Source: Xenophilus azovorans DSM 13620 (lineage in GTDB: Bacteria > Pseudomonadota > Gammaproteobacteria > Burkholderiales > Burkholderiaceae_C). From it: a DNA stretch of 64,000 bases. The position numbers and the translations under genes are program-made. Under the pieces are notes generated by a model. The model was not told the origin of the DNA. It did no database searches and saw nothing but the letters and a program-made list of their open reading frames with translations. Location: NCBI RefSeq assembly GCF_000745855.1, contig NZ_KN050766.1, positions 465,567 through 529,566 of the forward strand, given 5' to 3'. Each line of letters starts with the position of its first letter. Position 1 is the stretch's first letter. Below, in pieces: positions 43,442-52,117 of the stretch.

Positions 43442-43969
43442 TCAGCAGCGCGCGCGGAACTGCGCGTCCCGTACTTCCTTGCGCCGCTCGGCGATCCACG
43501 ACTGCGATACGCCGCTGTGCGGCTGCCGTGCCATGCGGTCGTAGTAGGCCACCTGCTCATTGAAGTGGGCGCAGCGCGACGGGTCGCCGCCGGTGGCCCC
43601 CGGCGTGCTCGCCCCGCGCTGGCTCATCACCTGCCGTTGCACCGCGTAGCCTTGCCGGGTCTGCTGATCGGCGATCTGGACCTGCTGGTCCCACGGCAGT
43701 CCTGCCGGCACCGACTCGATCCGTTCGATCAGCGCGCCGCGCTCGCGGCAGTGATTCGATGACCAGAACCGGCCGCCGCTGTTGCTCACGCACAGGTACA
43801 CCTGGGCAGCGCCGGCGGCGTCGAGGTTGCGCACCGGCGGCGACACGTCCACCACCCGGCCCTTGCCGCAGGGTTCGCTGCTGTACTGGTTGCCGCAGCG
43901 ATAGACCTGCTGGGCCTGCATGGAGGAACTGGCGGCGACCAGCAGCAAGGCGACGAGAGCGGAGCGCAT
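43442..43969 (-). CDS. Uncharacterised exported Cys-rich protein
   Basis: Secreted protein of 175 residues: a signal peptide (MRSALVALLLVAASSSMQAQ) and then a short N-terminal region reminiscent of DUF4124 (VYRCGNQYSSEPCGKGRVVD). A second Cys pair lies in the middle (VYLCVSN, SSNHCRERG), a Gln-rich middle section follows, and a C-terminal motif RCAHFNEQVAYYDRMARQPHSG (split by family variation) with a final Cys closes it. Six Cys suggest disulfides in the periplasm. I know similar proteins only as hypothetical in Burkholderiales. The start at 43969 is set by the signal peptide. Confidence 0.75.
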   Translation of the reverse strand: MRSALVALLLVAASSSMQAQQVYRCGNQYSSEPCGKGRVVDVSPPVRNLDAAGAAQVYLCVSNSGGRFWSSNHCRERGALIERIESVPAGLPWDQQVQIADQQTRQGYAVQRQVMSQRGASTPGATGGDPSRCAHFNEQVAYYDRMARQPHSGVSQSWIAERRKEVRDAQFRARC

Positions 43970-44252
43970 CCGGGGGATCGTAGCGCCGCGGCCGAGAGCG
44001 AGGCGCGGCCTGTCGAAGGACGAGGTCGGACATCCCACACCCATGCGGGCCTGCATCCGGTGATGTGACCCGCCCTGACTATGCCTTTCGGCCGAGTCAG
44101 CCGTTTGGCGGGCTCGGTTGGCCACCGGTTCAATCTACAGTTGTTGACATTTGTCCGATCCGGTCGATGTCCGCCTTCAACTGCCAGCTTTCCTGCGCCT
44201 TCCGCCCTGCCGCCTTTCCAGGCCGGCTGGGCGGTGCCGGGCGCTTCCGGGG

Positions 44253-44576
44253 ATGAAGCAGGCCCTCGTCGGGGTGCTCGGCGGTGCGGTGATGTTCGTG
44301 GCCGTGATGGCGCAAGCGGAAGAAGCGGCGCCCTGCCCGACGCCGTGCCTCGCCCTTCCGCCCGCGAAGGTCGAGACGCCGCCCGACAAGGCGCCGAAGC
44401 AGCCGCCCCCTGCGGCGAAGGCACGGCAGGCGCCCTCGCCGCGCAGCGCGCCCTCGCCCACGCCGGCTGCGGCACGGCCGCCGCTGTCCCGCCGCTGCGC
44501 CGACATCATGATGCGCGCCCAGGTGGGCGAGCCGGTTTCCGATCGCGACATGGCCTACCTGAGGAACGATTGCTGA
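44253..44576 (+). CDS. Small exported Pro/Ala-rich protein
   Basis: 107 residues: a signal peptide (MKQALVGVLGGAVMFVAVMAQA), a linker dominated by Pro, Ala and Lys with a CPTPC pair at its start, and a compact C-terminal segment RRCADIMMRAQVGEPVSDRDMAYLRNDC bounded by two Cys (shown in the sequence at 80-107). No known domain name. Its stop overlaps the start of the OmpA-like lipoprotein by one base, so both are made together and probably act together in the envelope. A TTGACA box lies at 44144-44149. Confidence 0.7.
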   Translation: MKQALVGVLGGAVMFVAVMAQAEEAAPCPTPCLALPPAKVETPPDKAPKQPPPAAKARQAPSPRSAPSPTPAAARPPLSRRCADIMMRAQVGEPVSDRDMAYLRNDC

Positions 44577-45787
44577 TGAATGCCCCCATTGCCGTGCGCC
44601 GCCTGAACGGCTGGCTGCCCCGAATCGCCGCGCTTCTGGTCCTCGCCTGCGGCCTGGCCGCCTGCGCGAACCGCCCTTCGGGGAACACGGCCGCAGTGCC
44701 CTTCGAGCAGGCCGTTCAGCAGGCGGTGGACGACCTGATGGTGCAGACGCAGAAGCTGCCCGCCTTCCTTGCCAAGGTCGAGTCCAGACTGAAGCCCAAC
44801 CGCATCGTCATCGATCCGCTGCTGGACGGCGCCAGCGGCCAGCAGACCGAGGTGACGCGCGCCATCGAGCAGCGCGTGGTGCAGCGCATGCAGGAGCGCT
44901 TCAGCCAGTTCACGGTGGCGCCGTTCGCAGGCGACGAGGTGGAGAAGGCCCAGTACGTGCTCAACGGCACGCTGTCGCGCCACAAGGACGGCGGCCCCTA
45001 CCGGCTCGCCCTGGCGCTGACGGACCTCAAGAGCGGCACCGTCATCGCCCAGGCGGCCGCGCGCATCAGCGACGACAAGCTGGACACGCGCCCCACGGCC
45101 TTCTACCGCGACAGCCCGGTCAACCCCAAGGACCGTGCCACCGAAGGCTACATCCGCACCAGCGAGACACCCGCCGGGCAGCCCGCGGATGCGCTGTACC
45201 TGGAGCGGCTGTCCACCTCGGCCGTGCTGCAGGAGGCCATCGCCGCCTACGAGGAAGGCCGCTGGCAGGATGCGCTGGCGCGCTACGAGTCGGCCGCACG
45301 CCGCCGGGACGGGCAGCAGTTGCGCGTCTACAGCGGCCTGTATCTCACGCAGATGCAACTGGGCCGCGCCGCCGACGCCGAGGCCAGCTTCGGCAAGCTG
45401 GCGCGGCTGGGGCTGGAGACCAACAACCTCAGCGTCAAGTTCCTGTTCCGGCCCGGCTCCACAGACTTTCTGGGCGACCCCAAGATCAGCGGCGTCTATC
45501 CCATGTGGCTGCGCCAGATCGCCCGCCAGGCGACGCAGACCGAGTCCTGCGTGGTCGTGACCGGCCACACCAGCCGCACCGGCTCCGAAGAGGTGAACGA
45601 GCGCCTGTCGCTGCAGCGGGCGCAGGCCGTGAAGGCGCGCCTGGCGGCCGAGACGCCGGCCCTGTCGAGAAAGCTGCGCGAGGCGGGCAAGGGCTTCCAC
45701 GAGAACATCGTGGGCACCGGCACCGACGACGCCAGCGATGCGCTGGACCGGCGCGTGGAGTTCAAGGTTGTGCCCTGTGAGGCGTGA
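44576..45787 (+). CDS. OmpA-like domain lipoprotein
   Basis: Predicted lipoprotein of 403 residues. The N-terminal helix is followed by lipobox GLAAC (Cys30). A middle region (about 40-170) has the fold pattern of LpoB/FlgO-like proteins (VVQRMQERFSQFTVAPF, YVLNGTLSRH). A TPR-like stretch follows (about 225-285, AIAAYEEGRWQDALARYESAARR), and the C-terminal OmpA domain (about 295-403) has the peptidoglycan-binding residues in VTGHTSRTGSEEVNERLSLQRA and LDRRVEF. It likely links the outer membrane to peptidoglycan. Coupled to the small exported protein upstream. Confidence 0.82.
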   Translation: MNAPIAVRRLNGWLPRIAALLVLACGLAACANRPSGNTAAVPFEQAVQQAVDDLMVQTQKLPAFLAKVESRLKPNRIVIDPLLDGASGQQTEVTRAIEQRVVQRMQERFSQFTVAPFAGDEVEKAQYVLNGTLSRHKDGGPYRLALALTDLKSGTVIAQAAARISDDKLDTRPTAFYRDSPVNPKDRATEGYIRTSETPAGQPADALYLERLSTSAVLQEAIAAYEEGRWQDALARYESAARRRDGQQLRVYSGLYLTQMQLGRAADAEASFGKLARLGLETNNLSVKFLFRPGSTDFLGDPKISGVYPMWLRQIARQATQTESCVVVTGHTSRTGSEEVNERLSLQRAQAVKARLAAETPALSRKLREAGKGFHENIVGTGTDDASDALDRRVEFKVVPCEA

Positions 45788-45814
45788 CCTTCCCGCGCGA
45801 GTCCCATGAATGAC

Positions 45815-45840
45815 AAAGCCCCGCTTGGCGGGGCTTTTTG
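45815..45840. terminator. Intrinsic terminator after the OmpA-like gene
   Basis: 10-bp stem AAAGCCCCGC with its complement, TTG loop, five T residues. It lies 28 bases after the stop and also faces the small minus-strand ORF ending at 45861. Confidence 0.88.
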
Positions 45841-45860
45841 TCGTGGATGCGTCGCTTCGG

Positions 45861-46052
45861 TCAGATCAGCGTGTGCACCGCATCGTCCTCGGCCAGTTCG
45901 CGCGGCACGCCCGTCAGGCGGGGCGCGGCACAAGACACGGCCACCGTCAGCAGCACCAGGGCCAGGCACCCGAACAGCACCTCGATGCCGAACAGGCTCA
46001 CCAGCGCGATCGACAACACCGGGCCGGCCAGGAGTGCGAGGGTTCTGATCAT
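45861..46052 (-). CDS. Possible small membrane protein (63 residues)
   Basis: Two hydrophobic helices (TLALLAGPVLSIALVSLFG and VLFGCLALVLLTVAVSCA) and a short acidic tail. It is flanked by terminators on both sides (45815-45840 and 46138-46165), which favours a separate transcription unit. There is no clear ribosome binding site before ATG 46052, and no family is recognised. Confidence 0.45.
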   Translation of the reverse strand: MIRTLALLAGPVLSIALVSLFGIEVLFGCLALVLLTVAVSCAAPRLTGVPRELAEDDAVHTLI

Positions 46053-46137
46053 GGTGGCAGAGATGCAAACAAATGGATACAGGTAGCTTAGGGCCTGCCA
46101 TCCTGGCCGGCAATCCATCCAAAGTACTCATGCCAAG

Positions 46138-46165
46138 AAAAAGGGGCCCCGAGGGCCCCTTTTTT
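46138..46165. terminator. Intrinsic terminator after the branched-chain amino acid binding protein gene
   Basis: 12-bp stem AAAAAGGGGCCC with its complement and a 3-base loop, giving T tracts on both strands. It lies 27 bases after the minus-strand stop at 46192. Confidence 0.88.
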
Positions 46166-46191
46166 CACGCTTTTGCAACAACCGCAGAGGA

Positions 46192-47406
46192 TCAGCGGAC
46201 CACGGCGATCTGCGTGCGCTGGCCGCCCTTGTAGGTGTACAGCGTCAGGGCGCCGTTCTTGATGTCGCCCTTCTCGTCGAAGGTGATCGGGCCGGTCACG
46301 CCCTTGTAGTTGGTCTTGCCGACTTCCGGCAGGTACTTCTCGGGGTCGGCCGAGCCGGCACGCACCATGGAATCGGCCAGCACCTGCACCGCGTCGTAGA
46401 CGTACGGCGCATAGATCTGCACGTCGACGCCGTTCTTGGCCTTGAAGTCGGCCTTGAACTTCTCCAGCGGCTCCTTGAACTCGCCGTCCACACCGCCGGC
46501 CTCGGCGCAGTAGACCATCTCCTCGCCGACCGCGTCGCCGGCCAGCTTGGCCAACTCGCCCGTGCACAGGCCGTCGCCACCCATGAACTTGACGTTCAGG
46601 CCCAGTTGCTTGACCTGCTTGAGCATGGGGCCGCCCACCGCGTCCATCCCGCCGAAGAACAGGATGTCGGGCTTGGCGCCCTTGAGCTTGGTCAGGATGG
46701 CGTTGAAGTCGGTCGACTTGTCGGTGGTGAACTCGTGGCCCACGATGGTGGCGCCGGCAGCCTTGGCGGCCTTCTCGAACTCCTCGGCGACGCCCTGGCC
46801 GTAGGCCGTGCGGTCGTCGATCACGGCGATGTTCTTGCCCTTGAGCGTCTCGACGGCGTAACGGCCGAGGGTGCCGCCCAGCTGGGTGTCGTCAGCCACG
46901 ACGCGGAAGGTCGTCTTGAAGCCCTGGCGGGTGTACTTCGGGTTGGTCGCCGAAGGCGAGATCTGCGGGACGCCGGCGTCGCTGTAGATCTTGGAGGCCG
47001 GGATGGTGGTGCCGGAGTTCAGGTGGCCGACCACGCCGTTCACCTTCTCGTCCATCAGCTTCTGCGCGACGGCCGTGCCCTGCTTCGGGTCGGCAGCGTC
47101 GTCCTCGGCCACCAGTTCGAACTTGGCGACCTTGTCGCCGATCTTGACCTGCTTGGCGTTGAGGTCGTCGATCGCCATCTTGGCGCCGAGTTCGTTGTCC
47201 TTGCCCAGGTGGGCGATGGGGCCGCTGGTCGGGCCGACGTGACCGATCTTCACCACCAGCGTTTCGCCGGCGGGCGGAGGCGCGGCCGGGGCAGGCGCTG
47301 CTGCAGTGGGTGCGGCGGCCGGAGCGGGCGCAGCCGCCTCTTCCTTCTTGCCGCAAGCCACGACAGAGAGTGCAGCCAGGGCGACCGCAGTCCATTTCAA
47401 TTGCAT
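46192..47406 (-). CDS. Branched-chain amino acid ABC transporter substrate-binding lipoprotein (LivJ/K type)
   Basis: Periplasmic binding protein type 1 of 404 residues. A lipobox-like VVAC (Cys18) begins a mature chain with a 30-residue Ala/Pro linker, then KIGHVGPTSGPIAHLGKDNELGAKMAIDDLN, VVGHLNSGTTIPASKIY, QISPSATNPKYTRQG and DDRTAYGQGVAEEF. An in-order LivJ layout carries over the rest. Membrane and ATPase subunits are not adjacent, so the partner transporter is encoded elsewhere. A GGAGG site is 7 bases before the ATG and the gene stands alone between terminators. Lipidation with a Pro/Ala spacer is common in Comamonadaceae members. Confidence 0.92.
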   Translation of the reverse strand: MQLKWTAVALAALSVVACGKKEEAAAPAPAAAPTAAAPAPAAPPPAGETLVVKIGHVGPTSGPIAHLGKDNELGAKMAIDDLNAKQVKIGDKVAKFELVAEDDAADPKQGTAVAQKLMDEKVNGVVGHLNSGTTIPASKIYSDAGVPQISPSATNPKYTRQGFKTTFRVVADDTQLGGTLGRYAVETLKGKNIAVIDDRTAYGQGVAEEFEKAAKAAGATIVGHEFTTDKSTDFNAILTKLKGAKPDILFFGGMDAVGGPMLKQVKQLGLNVKFMGGDGLCTGELAKLAGDAVGEEMVYCAEAGGVDGEFKEPLEKFKADFKAKNGVDVQIYAPYVYDAVQVLADSMVRAGSADPEKYLPEVGKTNYKGVTGPITFDEKGDIKNGALTLYTYKGGQRTQIAVVR

Positions 47407-47529
47407 GGGAACCTCCAGGTATGAGGAATAGGTGTTGATGAATCGGTCGTTCGACCCGGGCCTTCGCTCAGCACATTCCGCGCCAGCCCGGCGGTGGACC
47501 CGCGGCGCAGTTTAGCCCAGCGCAGAGCG

Positions 47530-47952
47530 TCAAGAACGCGTCTGGGACTCGGTGTTTCCCGGAAGTTCGCGGGCCAGCGCCTCGATCACCAGCGCCCGCA
47601 AAACGGCCTCGATCTCGCCGCGAAGCTGCGGCACCATGGCGTCGAGCTGGCGCTGCACCGCCGCCGAGACGACCTCGGTCAGCCGCTCCTCCAGCGACAG
47701 GTCGATCCGCTGCAGCACGCGGTGCAGGAGTTCCTCTTCGAGCCGGAAGGCATCGGCATCGTCCAGCGCGACCATCGACGCCGGCGCGGCTGCCGGCGCG
47801 GCGGTTTCAACGGGAGCGGATGCCGGTTCGGCCGGGGGCGGCGGCGGCGCTTCCTGCTGCACCGCGGGCGGCGCATCGTCCGGCCGCTGCGGGTCCACCA
47901 CGGCCGTCAGCGTGGGCACGAAGCGCGGGGGAACGCGGGCCGGGCCGTCCAT
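47530..47952 (-). CDS. Uncharacterised Pro/Ala-rich acidic protein
   Basis: 140 residues with no signal peptide. The Pro/Ala-rich first half is followed by a predicted amphipathic helical half (LEEELLHRVLQRIDLSLEER, then a Val/Leu-rich C-terminal helix). I do not recognise a function. It starts 11 bases after holC on the same strand, so it is probably the last gene of pepA-holC. Confidence 0.65.
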   Translation of the reverse strand: MDGPARVPPRFVPTLTAVVDPQRPDDAPPAVQQEAPPPPPAEPASAPVETAAPAAAPASMVALDDADAFRLEEELLHRVLQRIDLSLEERLTEVVSAAVQRQLDAMVPQLRGEIEAVLRALVIEALARELPGNTESQTRS

Positions 47953-47963
47953 CGATGGATGTC

Positions 47964-48401
47964 TCAGCGACGGGCGCCGACGTCGTGGCGCGTGATGGCG
48001 TAGCCGCGGTCGGCATAGTGGCGCCAGCGCAGGCGGCCGGCGCGGCGCTCGTCCTCGTCCTCGCCGACCAGGTCGATCAGGCGTTCGAAGCGCTCGAAGC
48101 CGTCGGGCAGCTCCACGCCGAGGTTCACGATGATTTCGCGGTGCGGCGGCGAGGCCGCGTGCCGCGCCGGCCACATGACGACGGGCGTGCGGGCCAGCAT
48201 CCACCCGGGCACGTCGTGGCGGCAGTGCGGCACGAATTCGGTGGGCGCGATGCCCCAGAGCGCCGCATCCAGCGCATCGAGCTGCGCCGCGTCGCCGACC
48301 ACCACCACGCGCGCACCCGCCGCCACCGCCGCCTTGCGCAGCAGCCGGCAGGCATGGTGCAGCTTGTCCGCCGCGTTGTAGTGGACGTCGATCTCGGTCA
48401 T
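47964..48401 (-). CDS. holC: DNA polymerase III subunit chi
   Basis: HolC links the clamp loader to SSB at the replication fork. 145 residues with the family pattern TEIDVHYNAADKLHHACRLLRKA at the start, LWGIAPTEFVPHC, PVVMWPA and the C-terminal RWRHYADRGYAI. The 4-base overlap with pepA is the classical pepA-holC arrangement. Confidence 0.92.
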   Translation of the reverse strand: MTEIDVHYNAADKLHHACRLLRKAAVAAGARVVVVGDAAQLDALDAALWGIAPTEFVPHCRHDVPGWMLARTPVVMWPARHAASPPHREIIVNLGVELPDGFERFERLIDLVGEDEDERRAGRLRWRHYADRGYAITRHDVGARR

Positions 48402-49897
48402 GCGGCAGCGCCGCGGCTGCGGCGCGAAGCCTTGCGCGCGGCCGGCGCCGCGCCCTCGGCGCGGTCCAGCAGGTAGCGCAGCAGCAGCCCGACGGGACGC
48501 CCCGTCGCGCCCTTGGCCGCCCCGCTCTTCCAGGCGGTGCCGGCGATGTCCAGGTGCGCCCAGGGCGCTTCGCCGGCGAAGCGCTGCAGGAACTTGGCGG
48601 CGGTGATGGCGCCGCCGGCGCGGCCGGCGACGTTCGCGACGTCGGCGAAGGAGGTCTTCAGGCCCTCGGCGTACTCGTCGTCCAGCGGCATGCGCCAGCA
48701 GCGGTCCTGCGCGGCCTCGCCGGCGGCGGCCAGGGCGCCGGCCAGGCCGTCGTCGGTGGCGAACAGGCCGCTGCGCACGCCGCCCAGCGCGATCACGCAG
48801 GCGCCGGTGAGCGTGGCGATGTCGACCACGGCGGCCGGATCGAAGCGGGCCGCATAGGCCAGCGCATCGCACAGGATGAGGCGGCCTTCGGCATCGGTGT
48901 TGAGCACCTCGATGGTCTGGCCGCTCATGCTGGTGACGACGTCGCCGGGCTTGAGCGCGCGGCCGTCGTTCATGTTCTCGCAGGTGGGGATGAGGCCGAC
49001 GACGTTGACGGCGGGCTGCAGCTCGCCCAGCGCGCGGAACACGCCCAGCACCGAGGCGGCGCCGCACATGTCGAACTTCATCTCGTCCATCTCGGCGGCG
49101 GGCTTGAGCGAGACGCCGCCGGTGTCGAAGGTGATGCCCTTGCCCACCAGCACCTGCGGCGCGTCGGCCTTGCCCGCGCCCTGGTAGCGCAGCACGATGA
49201 AGCGCAGCGGCTCAGCCGAGCCCTGCGCCACGGCCATGAAGGCGCCCATCTTCAGCGCGGCGACCTCCTTCGGGCCCAGCACCTCGCACTTGATGCGCGG
49301 CGCCTTGGCCAGCGAGCGCGCGGCCTCGGCCAGCATCGTCGGCGTGCAGTGGTTGCCGGGCCGGTTGCCCCATTCCTTGGCGAATTCCACGCCGCGCACC
49401 GCGGCCACCGCCTCGGCCAGCGCGGCCTTGCAGGCGCTCGCCTGCGGCACGCCCACGACCACCTGCCGCAGCGCGCGCGGCTCCGCCTTCGACTTGGTGT
49501 GGGTGTAGACGTAGCTCGCATCCGCCAGCGCGACGACCGCGGCCTGCAGCGCCGCCGGCACCACCCCGCCGGACCACACCAGCACCACGCGCTTGGGGTT
49601 GGCCGCCCTGATCTGCTGCCAGGCGGCCAGCACCGCGCTGCGCGCGGCCGTGGCGGCGGGTCCGTCACCCAGGCTCGACAGCACCACGCGCGCCGCGGCG
49701 ATGCCCTGCGGGCGATAGAGCATCAGGCACTTGCCGGCCTTGTCGGGCAGGTCGCCGGCCTTGCGCGCCGCGCCGATCAGGCCGCCGAGCGCGCCCGGGG
49801 CCTGCTCCCCATCGCCTGGCGACACCAGCACGATCAGCGCATCCGCCTTTTCGGACGCCGCCTGGGCCAGGCCGAGGGTCTTGAGTTGAAAGTCCAT
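48398..49897 (-). CDS. pepA: Leucyl aminopeptidase (M17)
   Basis: Di-metal cytosolic aminopeptidase of 499 residues, a hexamer in known members. An N-terminal macro-like domain (about 1-160) precedes the M17 catalytic domain, with metal and catalytic residues in GKGITFDTGGVSLKP, MKFDMCGAA and the signature NTDAEGRL. ATG 49897 gives MDFQLKTLGL, the standard start. Divergent from lptF with 22 bases between starts, so their promoters must overlap; E. coli shows the same neighbourhood. Confidence 0.95.
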   Translation of the reverse strand: MDFQLKTLGLAQAASEKADALIVLVSPGDGEQAPGALGGLIGAARKAGDLPDKAGKCLMLYRPQGIAAARVVLSSLGDGPAATAARSAVLAAWQQIRAANPKRVVLVWSGGVVPAALQAAVVALADASYVYTHTKSKAEPRALRQVVVGVPQASACKAALAEAVAAVRGVEFAKEWGNRPGNHCTPTMLAEAARSLAKAPRIKCEVLGPKEVAALKMGAFMAVAQGSAEPLRFIVLRYQGAGKADAPQVLVGKGITFDTGGVSLKPAAEMDEMKFDMCGAASVLGVFRALGELQPAVNVVGLIPTCENMNDGRALKPGDVVTSMSGQTIEVLNTDAEGRLILCDALAYAARFDPAAVVDIATLTGACVIALGGVRSGLFATDDGLAGALAAAGEAAQDRCWRMPLDDEYAEGLKTSFADVANVAGRAGGAITAAKFLQRFAGEAPWAHLDIAGTAWKSGAAKGATGRPVGLLLRYLLDRAEGAAPAARKASRRSRGAAA

Positions 49898-49919
49898 AAT
49901 CTTCGTTTTTCCCTCGACG

Positions 49920-51014
49920 ATGTTATTCCATTCCTCATTACGCAAGGAGCTGTCGCGCAGCTTCGGCGCGACCTTGGTGGTGCTGGTCACGATCGTCATG
50001 ACGATCATCCTGATCCGCACGCTGGGCCTGGCCTCCAAGGGCAGCGTGAACCCGTCCGAGGTGTTCCTGATCATGGCCTACACCGTGGTCGGCTACATGC
50101 CCACGATCCTCAGCCTGGCCCTGTTCATCGCCATCGTCGGCACGCTCTCGCGCATGTACCGCGACAGCGAGATGGTGATCTGGCTGTCCAGCGGGCGCGG
50201 GCTGGCCGACTTCGTCGCGCCGCTGTTCCAGTTCGCCTGGCCGGTGCTGCTGCTGATCGCCGCGCTGGCCTTCGTCGGCTGGCCCTGGGCCAACCTGCAG
50301 ACGCAGGGCATGCGCGACCAGTACGAGCGGCGCGGCGACATCGATCGCGTCACGCCCGGGCAGTTCCAGGAGTCCTCCGGGCGCAACCGGGTGTTCTTCG
50401 TCGACAAGGACACGGCCGACGGCACGACCGCCTCCAACGTGTTCATCTCCTCCATCGAGCGCGGCCTGCAGATCGTCACCACCGCCCGCAGCGGCCGGGT
50501 GGAGGACATCGACAAGGGCCGCTACCTCGTGCTCAGGGACGGCCAGCGCCTGGAGCGCCGCCTGGACAACACCGGGCTGAAGGTCAGCGAGTTCGCCAGC
50601 TACGGCGCCAAGGTGGGCAGCGACGCGCCCACCTCCGCCGACCAGACGCCCCCGCGGGCGCGCTCCACGCTGGCGCTGCTGGCCGAGCCGACCGACCCGA
50701 ACCGCGGCGAGCTGGGCTGGCGCATCGGCATGGTGCTGGCCGCGGTCAACTTCGTGCTGCTCGCGCTGGTGGTCTCGGGCGTCAATCCGCGCGTGGGGCG
50801 CAGCGGCAACCTGGTGTTCGCGCTGTTCGCCTTCGTCGTCTACTACAACCTGCTGAACCTGGGCAACAGCTGGATCAGCAGCGGCCGCCACGGCCTGGGC
50901 ACCTTCCTGACGGTGCTGCACGGCGGCGCGCTGCTGCTGACGCTGCTGTGGCTGGCCAAGCGGCACAACAACTGGGGCCGCCGCGCCCGCTCCACCCGCC
51001 TGCCCCTGCGATGA
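49920..51014 (+). CDS. lptF: LPS export ABC transporter permease LptF
   Basis: Inner-membrane subunit that, with LptG and LptB, extracts lipopolysaccharide to the periplasmic bridge. 364 residues with six helices, a jellyroll-like periplasmic domain between helices 3 and 4 (about 125-270) and the N-terminal ELSRSFGATLVVLVTIVMT. It overlaps lptG by 4 bases. Confidence 0.94.
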   Translation: MLFHSSLRKELSRSFGATLVVLVTIVMTIILIRTLGLASKGSVNPSEVFLIMAYTVVGYMPTILSLALFIAIVGTLSRMYRDSEMVIWLSSGRGLADFVAPLFQFAWPVLLLIAALAFVGWPWANLQTQGMRDQYERRGDIDRVTPGQFQESSGRNRVFFVDKDTADGTTASNVFISSIERGLQIVTTARSGRVEDIDKGRYLVLRDGQRLERRLDNTGLKVSEFASYGAKVGSDAPTSADQTPPRARSTLALLAEPTDPNRGELGWRIGMVLAAVNFVLLALVVSGVNPRVGRSGNLVFALFAFVVYYNLLNLGNSWISSGRHGLGTFLTVLHGGALLLTLLWLAKRHNNWGRRARSTRLPLR

Positions 51015-52117
51015 AGACCATCCGCCGCCTGATCTACGTCGAGGTGCTGCGCGCCGTGGCCTTCGTGAGCCTGGGCTTCCTGTGCCTGTTCTTCTTCTTC
51101 GACTTCGTCGACGAGTTGCAGGCCATCTCCAGGCAGCGCGTGTTCGGCTACGGCGTGCCGCAGGCGCTGCTGTACGTATCGCTGCTGGTGCCCAGCCACC
51201 TGTACGAGCTGCTGCCCATCACGGTGCTGATCGGCACCATCTTCGTGATGGCGCGCTTCGCGCAGAGTTCCGAGTACACCATCCTGCGCACCAGCGGGCT
51301 GGGGCCCTGGCGCGCGCTGCGCACGCTGCTGATGCTGGGCCTGGGCTTCGTGCTGCTCACTTTCGCCGTCGGCGATTACCTGGCGCCGGCCTCGGACCGG
51401 GCGGCGCAGTTGCTCAAGACGCGCTACCAGGGCGCCTGGGCCATGACGGGCAACACCGGCGCCTGGCTGCGCGAGAAGCAGGGCGAGATGAGCTATGCCG
51501 TCAACGTGGCCTCGATGGAGCGCGACGGCACGCTCAAGAACGTGCGCATCTTCGCCTTCGACGGGCGCGGCTTCGTCGCCTCGCAGACCACCTCGCTGCT
51601 CGCGCGCATCGGCGACGGCCGCTGGACGCTCTACGGCGTGGAGCAGGAGACCTACGACACGGCCGACGCCAACCAGGCGCACGTCGAGCGCAGCACGCAG
51701 CCCGAGCTGCAGTGGCCCAGCACGCTGACCAACGACATGGTCTCGGTCGCCCTGCTGCGCCCCGACCGCATGAGCACCATCGACCTGTTCGAGTACACGC
51801 GCCACCTCGACGCGAACGGGCAGACCACCCAGCGCTACGCGATCGAGTTCTGGCGCAAGGTGTTCTATCCGCTGTCCTGCCTGGTGATGGTGGTGCTGGC
51901 CCTGCCCTTCGCCTACCTGCACTTCCGCCAGAGCGGCATCACCAGCTACGTGTTCGGCGGGGTGATGATCGGCATCAGCTTTTTCCTGCTGAACAACGTG
52001 TTCGGCTACATCGGCAACCTGCGCGAGTGGTGGCCCTGGCTCACGGCGGCGGCGCCGGGAATGATCTATTCGGTGCTCTCGCTGGGCGCCTTCGGCTGGC
52101 TGGTGCTGAGGCGGTGA
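51011..52117 (+). CDS. lptG: LPS export ABC transporter permease LptG
   Basis: Partner of LptF, 368 residues, with the family start MKTIRRLIYVEVLRAV, helices grouped at both ends, and a periplasmic beta domain (about 125-265). The C-terminal half has FWRKVFYPLSCLVMVVLALPFA, the coupling region with LptB. It overlaps the next start by one base. Confidence 0.94.
   Translation: MKTIRRLIYVEVLRAVAFVSLGFLCLFFFFDFVDELQAISRQRVFGYGVPQALLYVSLLVPSHLYELLPITVLIGTIFVMARFAQSSEYTILRTSGLGPWRALRTLLMLGLGFVLLTFAVGDYLAPASDRAAQLLKTRYQGAWAMTGNTGAWLREKQGEMSYAVNVASMERDGTLKNVRIFAFDGRGFVASQTTSLLARIGDGRWTLYGVEQETYDTADANQAHVERSTQPELQWPSTLTNDMVSVALLRPDRMSTIDLFEYTRHLDANGQTTQRYAIEFWRKVFYPLSCLVMVVLALPFAYLHFRQSGITSYVFGGVMIGISFFLLNNVFGYIGNLREWWPWLTAAAPGMIYSVLSLGAFGWLVLRR

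Noticed and set aside
43970-44252. Possible gene or RNA in the largest gene-free stretch (283 bases)
   Set aside because: No ORF with a ribosome binding site or conserved look was found; it holds only a TTGACA box at 44144-44149 without a matching -10.
48554-51010. Plus-strand open frame running from opposite pepA through lptF in the lptG frame
   Set aside because: Chance in-frame extension of lptG; pepA and lptF motifs lie in other frames and lptG has a normal ATG overlapping the lptF stop.
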